From a virus, in the IMG/VR virus record IMGVR_UViG_3300027976_000129, positions 1-31,528 of that record: 31,528 bases of DNA; one strand, given 5' to 3'. A program made the translations under genes and the position numbers. The notes below the pieces were generated by a model. That model worked only from the letters and a program-made list of their open reading frames with translations, had not been told where the DNA came from and searched no databases. Positions within the stretch are counted from its first letter, which is position 1. Each line of letters opens with the position of its first letter. Shown here piece by piece: positions 21,001-26,455 of the stretch.

Positions 21001-22599
21001 CTTTGTTGACCCGATCGCTATATCGGTGTAAACTTCAATTGAGCTAGTGCCAACTGTAATTATTGTACCTCCGGGGATTATTCCTGTTGTCGACTTTGTC
21101 AGCATTACACGTTGCAACGGGTAGTTTGTTGCTACTTCGTCGTTGTACAACTCAGGGGTTACTAACAATGTTTCGTCGACTAATCTAATTGCTTCTCCAA
21201 CATTTTCTACATAGTATGTTTTTCCTTGGTATGAGGCAGGAGTAACATCATTGTCAAATTGTATTTTTAATCCACTGGTAAATTCTATACCATTGGGACT
21301 GGTATATGTAGACTCATTTAAAATATCATTGTCAACGTCAATGGTAAAATTATTAAACTCTACGATTTTAATCTTGGTGTAGATGTCTGCTCTCTCACCG
21401 TCTTGGATCCATAGCGTATCTAAGATACTGGATATAACTGGAACTGGTTCGAGGAAAGCGGTATATTCTTTGTAAAATTCTTTGTTGACATAGTTTATGC
21501 CTGACTTGACGTACACTTTATTATCAAATGGTATACTAGTTGTTGGGTATATATTAATAAGCTGATCACTACCGGAAGTAATTAGTTGTACTTCCCACAC
21601 GCCGTATCTACTTCCCTCAGGAACTATGTCCCCAAAATCAAATTCAACTGATTCACCACTATTCTCGTATGCTACTGTCCACGCATCTTCTACATTCGTT
21701 AATTGGTCCTGTAAAACAAATACTACAGTCTTACCGTCTAACTGACCAGCAAGTCCAGCAAACTGTGGAAATTCTTCTAAGAAAGAACTTAGTAATCTAT
21801 TTTGTACTTTAGAAAATGCCAACGGAAGTGCATAGTCAACAGTTGCTACTGTATTTTGTGCTAGGAATCTATCTTGGGCATCTGATTGTGGCACTGTAAA
21901 TGTTACTGTACCAACGTTAGCTCCGTTGTTTTCTACTCCCAACACCCCTCTACTACTAATTGTTGGAGTAACATTAATTAATCCATCTATGCCTAGTTCT
22001 GTTTGAATCCAAAATCCAGCTGACTGATTTACTGTAAAGGTGTATGTGCCACCTCGTGCCAATATCAATGTGTTGTTCTGTACTCCTTCAGAAGTAAAGT
22101 CATATTGATTTTGGTTATCGTTGCGAGAAACTGTATAACCTTTGATTAGTTCAACTCCACCTGTGTTTACTTGTACTGTGGATGGGCCATTAGGCAACCA
22201 ATAATATTGTCCAAAATTTACAAACTTGTCATATGACATCTGTGGGTCAAAGCTGTAGTATTCGCTGGCAAATAACCTACTGTGGTTATTAGTGTATCCA
22301 CCGTAGTAGTTAACCTTATTAAGGAAATCTAAATAACTAGCAAAGAATGTTGTTTCGTCTTTAGTATTTTTTATTACTGTAGTCGGTTCTAACTGATAGT
22401 CCTGACGTTTAGTTGTTCCTTCAGTAACATAACTATCACCTTTCTGATATGTTGGAGAAAATTGACGACCAATATAGCCATAAAGAGTTGTTAGTGATGG
22501 TTCACTAACTAGCTGGTCTACTGTAGCATTTAGAAACTTTTCGTTAACATCAGTTCTAAATACACCAGGAAGTAAATTTATGCTTTTTCTTGCGGCCAT
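9025..22599 (-). CDS. Giant baseplate/fibre-associated virion protein (4524 aa) with an FG-GAP propeller
   Basis: One open frame of 4524 codons directly follows gp6, the position of gp7 in T4; I see no sequence link to gp7. The N-terminus (SINLLPGVFRTDVNEKF, ATVDQLVSEP, GYIGRQFSP, then FVNFGQYYWLPNGP) matches a family of very large structural proteins I know from marine T4-like phages. Visible modules: a cupredoxin-like beta domain near 176-245; a conserved core near 1213-1480 (VIRGHDGSITPAFSDYRD, RPWEMLGF, PNWWEDRYGAGPY); a carbohydrate-binding-like module near 1851-1893; seven FG-GAP repeats at about 2290-3020; a conserved post-propeller region; GSGYTSIPTVTISGGG near 3700; and a second carbohydrate-binding-like module near 4343-4393. 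There is no signal peptide, membrane segment or internal stop. A weak GAGA site precedes the ATG, and no late-promoter box lies in the 29-nt gap. It is probably a large wedge-attached or host-contacting structure. Confidence 0.88.
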   Translation of the reverse strand: MAARKSINLLPGVFRTDVNEKFLNATVDQLVSEPSLTTLYGYIGRQFSPTYQKGDSYVTEGTTKRQDYQLEPTTVIKNTKDETTFFASYLDFLNKVNYYGGYTNNHSRLFASEYYSFDPQMSYDKFVNFGQYYWLPNGPSTVQVNTGGVELIKGYTVSRNDNQNQYDFTSEGVQNNTLILARGGTYTFTVNQSAGFWIQTELGIDGLINVTPTISSRGVLGVENNGANVGTVTFTVPQSDAQDRFLAQNTVATVDYALPLAFSKVQNRLLSSFLEEFPQFAGLAGQLDGKTVVFVLQDQLTNVEDAWTVAYENSGESVEFDFGDIVPEGSRYGVWEVQLITSGSDQLINIYPTTSIPFDNKVYVKSGINYVNKEFYKEYTAFLEPVPVISSILDTLWIQDGERADIYTKIKIVEFNNFTIDVDNDILNESTYTSPNGIEFTSGLKIQFDNDVTPASYQGKTYYVENVGEAIRLVDETLLVTPELYNDEVATNYPLQRVMLTKSTTGIIPGGTIITVGTSSIEVYTDIAIGSTKITTLDSIANIDKGQAVSGHNSIASGTTVYEAFPDKVFPDYITIKRDALDLNAWSRSNRWVHSAVIEATATYNSEILVLSQDLRAQRPIIQFEGDLQLFNHGRIGKRHIDILDTVITDAFTELEGKTLTTAFGITLFDGMRVLFANDNDPLVKNKIYVLNLVQYEVDSDGAPEGTFHINLTKADDGDAEEWDSVVVGAGRYKGSAWWYNGTQWNESQQKTAAQQDPLFDVYDNNNRSLSNTDYYPRSSFVGTKLFGYQRGTTGTNDSVLGFPLSYRSFNSQGDILFSNYFNTDKFDYVIDQDVTEKSTNIGFLQSIQSNRTTTPKNTWHTVNEPSKQYQIFAFEYDGTNNLFALDVTPKNQNVHGFSDTIPYVKVYQNQKLLKQTQWTISATNKITLNTTLVQGDTINALVYSDQISKEAYYQVPLNLDLNAQNTDITSLTLGQIRNHVVALGTNSTALVGDILGLSNLRDISITGQGGSILQHSAPIPYAELFLIDDKANFVDAIQYAQREYAKFKNKFLELAVSSPGIDSSDPVASVDIILAQININKNVSSPWHYSDMIPYGTLKNVITYSVFDPFVLSYEITNVFSSTTLTNQAVLVYLNGTQLILGKDYSFDATRPAVTFDVNYVTFAVGDVITMVEYANTDGSYIPETPSKLGTYPKFMPEIITDDTYRTAITVIRGHDGSITPAFSDYRDTLLLELEKRIYNNIKLPDSNTYQNELLSAMPGKFRESGYSYSEVWNVTSKGFMTWVGRNRVDFSTNSSFQSNEPFTWNYSRFVDRIDGEYLPGSWRAVYQYFYDTIYPHIRPWEMLGFSTKPNWWEDRYGAGPYTGGNKLLWDDLEAGRIYGGPRSLVDMGSGVGIDTNYARPGLSQIIPVDQNGYLLSPEKVVALASNSIDAATSWATGQLGPVEWAWRSSSDYPYVLQQAMALLKPAVYFGRFIDTYNIRYNTSLRQYLTFVNNHHVRQDEIVYNGYIDPLLPTVINRGAGYLNWIADYLKNLGITPSVKINTMLENYNVKLAYKMAGFSDKKYLQVLAEQSSPTSTNASIMIPDENYDVLLNKSTPLSKLTYSAVIVEKSTNGFSVRGYDLHKPYFTIIPSIANNNGYGITVQDETGYVFNDYQSVKLTVPYGYEFKTIQQVVDFLISYERHLIAQGFTFNDRDGDLGETRNWKLSVREFLFWAQQGWKPGSILVLSPVTNSIKVVTQGNIVDGIEDSQHGSKIVDQNFNLVKNTGYQITRSSNNFSVTLSDDNVLALVELALVQYEHVLVFDNTTVFNDVIYRPELGNRQFRLKLIGQKTDLWDGSMYAPGFVYNNETVPEWQVGVDYLKGDLIVYKEQYYVALKNVPGTTEFNFTTWKQIPKSEIKSGLLSNFSTTAVESQSYYDSYGKIRDKDQMAYSHGLIGYKPRQYLDDLGLTETTQIEFYKGYIKQKGTKNAIDALTKANFNTLSSNINYYEEWAIRTGEYGAITSNPYVEIALDEKAISVNPATIKFVGTDNANEGNGLDTFNQGQLYKFFDQSGAKFNGNIAINRDSHSNYDNDILTAGYVNIDDVDTTIYDIADYSTLDNLTDVIGTGYTIWTAKDFTGKWNVYRVSETNNQVVLLTNALDGYVTWTSSGQHGLVKDDIFLVRGFDVNFDGFYQVYKTPDLKRVTAQYLGNPDNLDDLNTSNGTGMLFVLDSLRFQYMEDSRVFGLTDPKQGWRVGDKIWIDNDGETTTAQGQPYDVPSGGWKVYEKTKPWDYKESLLKSSSEYATNGYGQSVKFSYDGLLATVGSPFANTVPYYSGGAEVTTGRVNTFDKNYAGNLVAGTSLVPAAGNAIVVTSEFGHSIDQAVEKVAIGAPGSYGNIGLVYLYNRPAGTTSFNEPQVLWSKDVTTTGDRFGSSISLSEYGEWLYVGAPGNDRVYVYGLNTHVSSEQDIVSINNRNTLRLDGNVAAFVGDYVTYPLTGATARVISAGNTIIGSSWASNIVVDTAVGFDIGNVAANISINSIDSSLYAETLYSVSNLSVIGTSFTPSVANAADSLLVRNSNRTFIPYLDYTVSGTSISFKENLTQDTYVITQAPYYVLANVIQGESGSAFGSSMDSSLDGAQLGVGAPNANVFVAGEWVQGAGAVYVYDRVIEAFASTGTLTYTTTGTIDLVHKVSIDGITVEDYLPPTIGGTTLTFINPPALGQVVYIETNQFNLLEQLIGVDSLTGGTDAIQTGAAFGTDLTICSNNCAIYVGAPYYDNGTAYNTGAVWKFHNRGRLYGTNTGEALNPTFTPGNTIRLDNYEITLTGTTLDSLVDDINTADILGVTATNANGYLKLDSDSTVAKNLLRILSGSSNGVLQDAEMKVFAFMQIIVSPHNAQGEYFGNKVVLAQNAYMLVIGSERGTTKADATFDDSELTLDDDSTIFTDDINGSGSVYVYELYDDPRNEVENPGRYAFAQQLNLPDIDGNVLTPTDRLNSGDRFGAAIDVMGGQIVVSAPGDDTQGIDTGSIYVFSNPAMTRGWNLIRYEQPRVDVDTVNRMFLYSKVSNTILTNLEFIDPAKGKILGVADQEISFKTEYDPAVYNRGAKANSAFHWSDSQVNQVWWNLGQVRFVDYEQSNLEYRSINWGRLFPGSLVEICEWVESTVLPSQYVDAGYDGIPKYADNSNYVEVSRVNPISNIIESVYYFWVTNKTSLTGNDETRNLSIQTIANYIANPKSQGIAYSAIIQNNAIIVYNVSEYLSAQNTILHLDHDLLKNSSLIHSEYELIQQGNPVNLIPSKIVNKMIDSLSGIDVNGRTVPDPTLNPADRYGIDIRPRQTIFSDRLKAMGDLVTYVNSILITKPIARQYDLTQMLSEEAKPSIKLGEYDIAIPTEVELPYINISDLLTGYKVLVEQDTTQDNLWVLYELQADNTWALAKIQSYKTSLYWSYVDWYAAGYDANEVIEYVVDTLPDALKLSASIGDEVLVKVTTATGGGWNLLTVTNDGTYATVGIQNGTIQLSKSLGNFSDNGIGLGNQGFEANRFDQSPNIETRYIINALRDDIFVGELQGEFNKLFFVMINYLFTEQQYVDWVFKTSFISVTHYLRELGQPANYIKDNLTYYENYIEEVKPYRTKIREYLTNYTRNDSFGGDLTDFDLAPYYDQDLKQFRSPSGEYVAKDSSLWSTGYLNNNGGLVNIDYPNWYNNRTFVVDNIIITNAGSGYTSIPTVTISGGGANVQATATATINGDTGSVTSITVVTEGKDYVTTPTITINGTTVSNVTIIGGNANIISNTYTVNSTNGLFVGMSANTAFTANTIIENIDRANLKIVMTTANTSVFTNTAISFGFTTTTQQGTPATAYAVLKNNKIRTFDTTLKFDRISYGTSVQPWQTNTFFESNTIVSYGNVGYQVIANVTTSNSFVTSEYTVYSAADFDNANDRIMAYYSPQSDMAAKDLNQLIPGIEYPGVQIQGLNFNQQPGFSGEILANVTFSGAHGLVAGHTGNVIIQPEADMYLNFLADHIFTVDGSTSAYPLYSVFTANIGDFITQPSTGANAIVYGNAIGATQGNVISSATAYFIKNNDFTFNTTGNIFINGDTLLSSNVFAGNTSTWSNVSIKPISSTIALTTAVEWPVLDANISVTRVWSAVKVQGTIKSTADFVLSNTSIRNGNIRVDGTWRTVYPTAVDFISSLSTPYDSTVFDAVEYDEDGNEMLSQNAVDTIIRSTYTDTALGSRPEDINVDGGAYVDRWSSHAPEELVPGIVFDTLNMRVFTSNVSTYTNANATVGYRIFTDISGETNFLRIADSYSTTTAKELLRSDTEIFLNNTDILITPDLGLNDPGVIFINGERITYWRNYASEVVDWTANTAYVDSAVIRYDSNVYVATATISANAVFDTGNVRAIFSANAIGQIRRGTWGTATANIVPNGSSVTDGTPKTQRVPNTAFGTTTLSSNLTVGNAYVRTILAGTTLVTSTTWQNPGTGTAADGTGFSGGETVQILFLKGQPADHEADLIDLPAGTLTTELGTSALITEALDDVIIKE
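9420..9570 (-). other. Carbohydrate-binding-like module near the giant protein's C-terminus
   Basis: Residues about 4343-4393 read VVDWTANTAYVDSAVIRYDS followed by NVYVATATISAN. This W..N.aY..g..V.y....Y.A pattern is that of small CBM5/12 (chitin-binding-like) domains. It is short, and the assignment rests on spacing of aromatic residues only. Confidence 0.4.
13530..15740 (-). other. Seven FG-GAP repeats forming a predicted beta-propeller
   Basis: Within the giant protein seven motifs of FG-GAP type occur in order: YGQSVKFSYDG..VGSPF (about residue 2290), FGHSIDQAVEKVAIGAPG (about 2360), FGSSISLSEYGEWLYVGAPG (about 2415), FGSSMDSSLDGAQLGVGAPN (about 2612), FGTDLTICSNNCAIYVGAPY (about 2740), FGNKVVLAQNAYMLVIGSER (about 2887) and FGAAIDVMGGQIVVSAPGDD (about 2984). 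Most are followed by G.VYVY-type strands (for example RVYVYGLN, AVYVYDR, SVYVYELYD, SIYVFSN). Seven such repeats close one integrin-alpha-like propeller. The DxDxDG calcium loops of integrins are not visible, so the repeats are nearer the bacterial FG-GAP_2 form. Confidence 0.88.
16920..17047 (-). other. Carbohydrate-binding-like module inside the giant protein
   Basis: Residues about 1851-1893 read VPEWQVGVDYLKGDLIVYKE, then QYYVALKNVPG and TTWKQIP. The order W-x(n)-Y-x-x-GD-x(n)-Y-x-A-x(n)-W is the signature spacing of CBM5/12 domains. These bind chitin or related glycans, or simply serve as structural modules in phage fibres. Confidence 0.5.
21865..22073 (-). other. Cupredoxin-like beta module without copper ligands
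   Basis: Residues about 176-245 of the giant protein contain ARGGTYTFTVNQSAGFWIQT, then GVENNGANVGTVTFTVPQ. This order (RGxTYtFxV, FwIkT, NNGxxxGtitFtVP) is that of plastocyanin-like repeats common in marine phage and bacterial surface proteins. The His and Cys residues that would bind copper are absent, so the module is most likely structural. Confidence 0.5.
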
Positions 22600-22628
22600 T
22601 ATTTTCTCATCTTTTGAATAGTATTCAT

Positions 22629-25600
22629 TTACGCTGTCACGGTTTGATTAAGTTGTGCGGCTGTAATAGCTGTAATAATTTGCACATTATCTACCGTGGC
22701 CGCACTTACGATAATCTCATTGTACTCTGCATTGATCTGTAAGAGACTACCAAAGGTTTCGGTTGCACTGCTTGGAACTATGGTCACACTGGCTATGTTC
22801 GGAGCCAACACGCTGTGGAGGTACGCACTTAGTTCACTGAAGTAGAATGTTTCTCCGAAGTCCCAATTGTTTAAATCAAAGTAAGTATTGATTGCCGCAA
22901 TCACACTAGTCTTCACGTTATTATCACTGACAACCACGCTAGAGTTTTTGACTACTTTAAACGTTGCCTGCAGTGCAGGTTCTGCCTTGCCACCAAAGAT
23001 AGGTTTAAACTTAGCAGGATTATATATCACTGTATCCGACACTGTCTTATAGTTCTCTAGATTGCTATAGTCTGTTCCTAAGACCTCTGGGGTAGGCGCT
23101 GTTGGTTGGACAACTGTGTTAGTTGTATCCTGCAACCAAGCAAGATAGTCTGTGGCGTAAGATTTAGTTAGTATGTACAAGTCAACAATGTTATTTGGGC
23201 TTGGATCAATACGTCTATTATTTGGACTGCTGTGTCTATATTGGAAGTATATGTCTTGTCTTCCTACCTTAGCAGTATATCCAGTAACCACAGACACTGT
23301 ATAAACTGCGCCACTGATTGCTAATTGATAGAACTTGTCAGTACTTGGAATATAAAATAATTGTCCATGTTGATAAAGAGTTTTTGCAGTTTCAAGGGCA
23401 ACAAGAGAATTATATGTACTAACTACTAAACTGTTGCTCACTGACGTTTGTATAACAAAATTATCGTAGCCATAGGTATTTTGGAAATAGACATATTTCT
23501 GAGCTGTTAAGGTAGTAGGACTTACCAGTATTTCAAATAGTTCTGGATTGTCTGGAACACCATCATCGTTTGAATCAGGGAATGTAACTAATACTTTATT
23601 GGGATTAGAATACCCATCTGTTTCGACAACATTGTCATAAATGTGCCATTGGTATTCTAATGCCAATGGGTTAGAATCATCTGGGTTTGTATTCATTTTT
23701 AATACATTGATCTGATCACGTATGGTAAATCCTGTTCGTGGGTCGTATATTTTAACGGCTTCGTCAAAATAGAAATTAGTTTCTCTGACACTTTCAAATA
23801 CGTATTGGAGCCCTCTATAATAGACTGAATATGTTTGCCCCACTGTTTGGAATCTAATTAACCAACTAGAATCAAGACCAGCTGAACTAGTATTGCCTGC
23901 GGCTGACAGATTAAACGCACCGTTGTTCATATTTTCCGGTGTTATTATAGTCCAGGCTGATGTGGTTACATCGTAGCGCAGACCAAAGTCTTTGAATGCT
24001 TGTATATAGTCAACCATACTGGTAGTCACAGCAGTAGTTAATGTATTATTAAATACTGGAAATACCCGGATAGCCTCTGCACCTGTTGGAACAATCTGAT
24101 TTAATGTTATTGGGCCACTGCCATTGGCTAAATTACCTTCACCACCATTGGTTCCATCTGCTAAGACCTCAATGATTTCAGCATAGATATAATACTTGTC
24201 TCCGGCGTTGTTTGGCGTTCCGGTTTTAATTGTGTTTTGTGCATCAAAATATTTGCCTGCGCCTGCGGAGAATTTTACAATAGAGCCTTGTTTAACATAT
24301 TTTTTACTGTCACTAACATAATGGCCAACTTGTAATATGTTGTCAGTAGCATCATAAAAATATCCAGTAATGCCTGTATCATCTAATGCCTTATTCCAAT
24401 ACGTGTTTGTCACACCAATTTGTGCATAATTAGAATAGAAGAACTGTAATGTATCTTTTTTCTTAAGTAATGATATAATCTGATTAGTAATTACTTTGTA
24501 GATGTCACTGGTAGTAACAAAACTAAAACTAAATGTGTCAGTGATCTCATCCTTGTACAATATACCATCCTGGCAGAATATGTTCGTGCTAGAATATTTT
24601 CCAGTGCTGTCAATGACGTCTAGATATCTACTGATACCGCTCGATGTCCTATTAACCCCTTTAACTTTCAACACGCTGTTGAATAACGTGTAAGGCAATA
24701 TGTTATAGTCCTCGCCTGTTACCATGCGATCTTGTGTGTAGTATTGTTGTGGTGCTTTTTGTCGTACCTCTTCAACAGTTTCGCGTGCTGTTGCATTGGT
24801 TACAGTATATCGTAAGCTAGCACGGATATTAACAGTCTCTATCCTTCCCGCTTTACTAACATAATTTATAGGTATAACTATTCCACGCATTTCGTCGGGT
24901 GATATTTTGTAGCTTAATCCGTTGCTGGTCCTGTAGTACAATCTAAATCTACCTTGTGGCATTGTTGCAAAACTTCCATCGCCAAATATCAAATCAATTT
25001 GATCGCCTGCACGTGTGTTTACTTGATAGATGTTCTTGTTAGTGCTAGTGTTGTAAATGATATTTGTAGCGCCAACACTAGGTACTGGTGTCCATAGTGT
25101 GTCAATATTACCATTTGAATCTAATTTGTATAACCAAACATCTGAATTATTAATGTTGTCAACGTTTACGTTGTATGCTCTATTAGGGAGACTTTCTTGG
25201 AAGTTGATGTCTATACTTTTTAGTCCGCCTTGTTTAAAGTACATGAAGAATCCGGTATTGTTACTGCCATTACCTAGATTGTCATTCTTGTACAATATGT
25301 TGAAACTGCTAGTTGGCCTTGGCGCGACTTCATAGATATAAGATTGGCCTGCTGATGTTGGGCTTACCATTTCAAATGATGTCTGTGACCCTTCAATGGC
25401 GGCACTAAACGCATAGGTAGCTGTTATGTTTGGTACTAGATTAATCTGATATTCTTCATTTAGTATGCTATTGATTAATTTACTGTTGCTTGGCTTGCCT
25501 ATTGACTGTGTTGTGTTAAGACTACTATTAATCACTGCATTAAATTGTTCTTGCCAATTATCGTTTGCACTGTCTGCCCAATTGATCACTAATCCTGATA

Positions 25601-26009
25601 GGTTAAGACCATTGCTGTCGTAAACTGTTTCTGTAGTACTAACTGAATCAATCTTAAGCAGGCCATTGGCTGGAATATTACGTTTGGGATTGTAGCTGAT
25701 TAGACGTGCTAGTTTTAATACTGAGTCACGGCGCTGTGCGGTGTCAATGAAGTTTTCACGTGCATTTAGATCTCCTCTAAATGCTAGACTTTGTCCTAAG
25801 AAACTTAATAGGTCAATTAGAGCGATAAACTCACTTGATTCAATGAAGTCGTTAAAGTCTTCAGGATAGTATAAGCGGAGATAGTCCACCATGCTCTTTC
25901 TTAGAGTCTCATAGTCATAGCTTTGGAAATCAGCATTGCGGAAGGTCTGATATAGTTTAGTCCAATCTTCAGCGACTAGTAAACTGCTTTGTCTTGTGGT
26001 AATTGCCAT
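22629..26009 (-). CDS. gp6: Baseplate wedge protein gp6, enlarged (1126 aa)
   Basis: gp6 forms the inner ring of the T4-type baseplate wedge and changes shape during tail contraction. The N-terminus is diagnostic: DFQSYDYETLRKSMVDYLR, YYPEDFNDFIESSEFIALID, LLSFLGQSLAFRGDLNAREN, then TAQRRDSVLKLARLISYNPK (residues about 28-110). The C-terminus (FGETFYFSELSAYLHSVLAP, SVTIVPSS, FGSLLQINAEYNEIIVSAAT) matches the conserved dimerisation-type end of gp6 proteins. T4 gp6 is about 660 residues, so some 450 residues are extra. They lie mainly in the middle (about 500-950), which is rich in YVKQGSIVKFSAGAGKYF-like beta segments. AGGGA lies about 9 nt before the ATG and a GATAAATA box 21 nt upstream. The gene sits between gp25 and the giant gene, consistent with wedge assembly. 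Confidence 0.95.
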   Translation of the reverse strand: MAITTRQSSLLVAEDWTKLYQTFRNADFQSYDYETLRKSMVDYLRLYYPEDFNDFIESSEFIALIDLLSFLGQSLAFRGDLNARENFIDTAQRRDSVLKLARLISYNPKRNIPANGLLKIDSVSTTETVYDSNGLNLSGLVINWADSANDNWQEQFNAVINSSLNTTQSIGKPSNSKLINSILNEEYQINLVPNITATYAFSAAIEGSQTSFEMVSPTSAGQSYIYEVAPRPTSSFNILYKNDNLGNGSNNTGFFMYFKQGGLKSIDINFQESLPNRAYNVNVDNINNSDVWLYKLDSNGNIDTLWTPVPSVGATNIIYNTSTNKNIYQVNTRAGDQIDLIFGDGSFATMPQGRFRLYYRTSNGLSYKISPDEMRGIVIPINYVSKAGRIETVNIRASLRYTVTNATARETVEEVRQKAPQQYYTQDRMVTGEDYNILPYTLFNSVLKVKGVNRTSSGISRYLDVIDSTGKYSSTNIFCQDGILYKDEITDTFSFSFVTTSDIYKVITNQIISLLKKKDTLQFFYSNYAQIGVTNTYWNKALDDTGITGYFYDATDNILQVGHYVSDSKKYVKQGSIVKFSAGAGKYFDAQNTIKTGTPNNAGDKYYIYAEIIEVLADGTNGGEGNLANGSGPITLNQIVPTGAEAIRVFPVFNNTLTTAVTTSMVDYIQAFKDFGLRYDVTTSAWTIITPENMNNGAFNLSAAGNTSSAGLDSSWLIRFQTVGQTYSVYYRGLQYVFESVRETNFYFDEAVKIYDPRTGFTIRDQINVLKMNTNPDDSNPLALEYQWHIYDNVVETDGYSNPNKVLVTFPDSNDDGVPDNPELFEILVSPTTLTAQKYVYFQNTYGYDNFVIQTSVSNSLVVSTYNSLVALETAKTLYQHGQLFYIPSTDKFYQLAISGAVYTVSVVTGYTAKVGRQDIYFQYRHSSPNNRRIDPSPNNIVDLYILTKSYATDYLAWLQDTTNTVVQPTAPTPEVLGTDYSNLENYKTVSDTVIYNPAKFKPIFGGKAEPALQATFKVVKNSSVVVSDNNVKTSVIAAINTYFDLNNWDFGETFYFSELSAYLHSVLAPNIASVTIVPSSATETFGSLLQINAEYNEIIVSAATVDNVQIITAITAAQLNQTVTA

Positions 26010-26030
26010 ATAATTTTTCCCTGTATAATG

Positions 26031-26038
26031 TATTTATC
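26031..26038 (-). promoter_or_regulatory. Late-promoter-like box GATAAATA before gp6
   Basis: The box lies in the 52-nt gap between gp25 and gp6, 21 nt before the ATG at 26009. The predicted leader of about 15 nt carries an AGGGA Shine-Dalgarno. Confidence 0.6.
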
Positions 26039-26061
26039 AGGATTAAAAAGTGCTATGTTAA

Positions 26062-26442
26062 TTATACGGCAGTTAGGGTACTATTTTGATTGTCAAATTG
26101 TAGATTCATTACATTAGTCTGATTTGTTAATACGTAGCGTAATTCTAGTTCAACTTGTATGCCTTGTGCATATTCTGTCACCACTACATTGTCTATGCTT
26201 AGCCTGGGATCGTAGCTGGCTACTGTTTTAATATCGGTAACTATGACACTTTTTAAATCTTCTGTTAAGGGTTCGTGCACCACGTTCCAGATGATGGTGC
26301 CAAAATCGGGATTCATTAATTTCTCACCTTTGCGGATGTAGAAATGATTGATCAGATCCTGTTTGATTAACTCAAAATCCGTGAGGCGGAATTTGCGATT
26401 GCGCCCTACTGTTGAAAATCCTCTGTACATGATACTAGCCAT
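26062..26442 (-). CDS. gp25: Baseplate wedge protein gp25 (126 aa)
   Basis: This is the GPW/gp25 family, a small wedge protein conserved in all contractile injection systems (TssE in type VI secretion). It attaches the sheath to the baseplate by offering a handshake strand. The sequence has the expected core: DFELIKQDLINHFYIRKGEK (22-41), LMNPDFGTIIWNVVHEPLTE (42-61) with E57-P58-L59 in place of the EPR motif, then DPRLSIDNVVV and a beta-strand tail. Length is normal for the family. The ATG at 26442 lies 5 nt from a GATAAATA box; the only Shine-Dalgarno-like AGGA sits rather far (11 nt) and overlaps the box. The upstream gene's stop codon is inside that box. Confidence 0.97.
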   Translation of the reverse strand: MASIMYRGFSTVGRNRKFRLTDFELIKQDLINHFYIRKGEKLMNPDFGTIIWNVVHEPLTEDLKSVIVTDIKTVASYDPRLSIDNVVVTEYAQGIQVELELRYVLTNQTNVMNLQFDNQNSTLTAV

Positions 26443-26447
26443 AGTAA

Positions 26448-26455
26448 TATTTATC
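26448..26455 (-). promoter_or_regulatory. Late-promoter-like box GATAAATA before gp25
   Basis: The TAA stop of the gp5-like gene is part of this octamer, and the box stands 5 nt from the gp25 ATG at 26442. The same spacing occurs before the genes starting at 2948 and 7562. Because A-GGA lies in its first half, it may instead or also act as a ribosome-binding site. Confidence 0.5.

Noticed and set aside
26062-26442. gp25 as a lysozyme
   Set aside because: Older names call this family lysozyme-like, but the sequence has no catalytic lysozyme motif. The EPL segment and context show a structural wedge protein.
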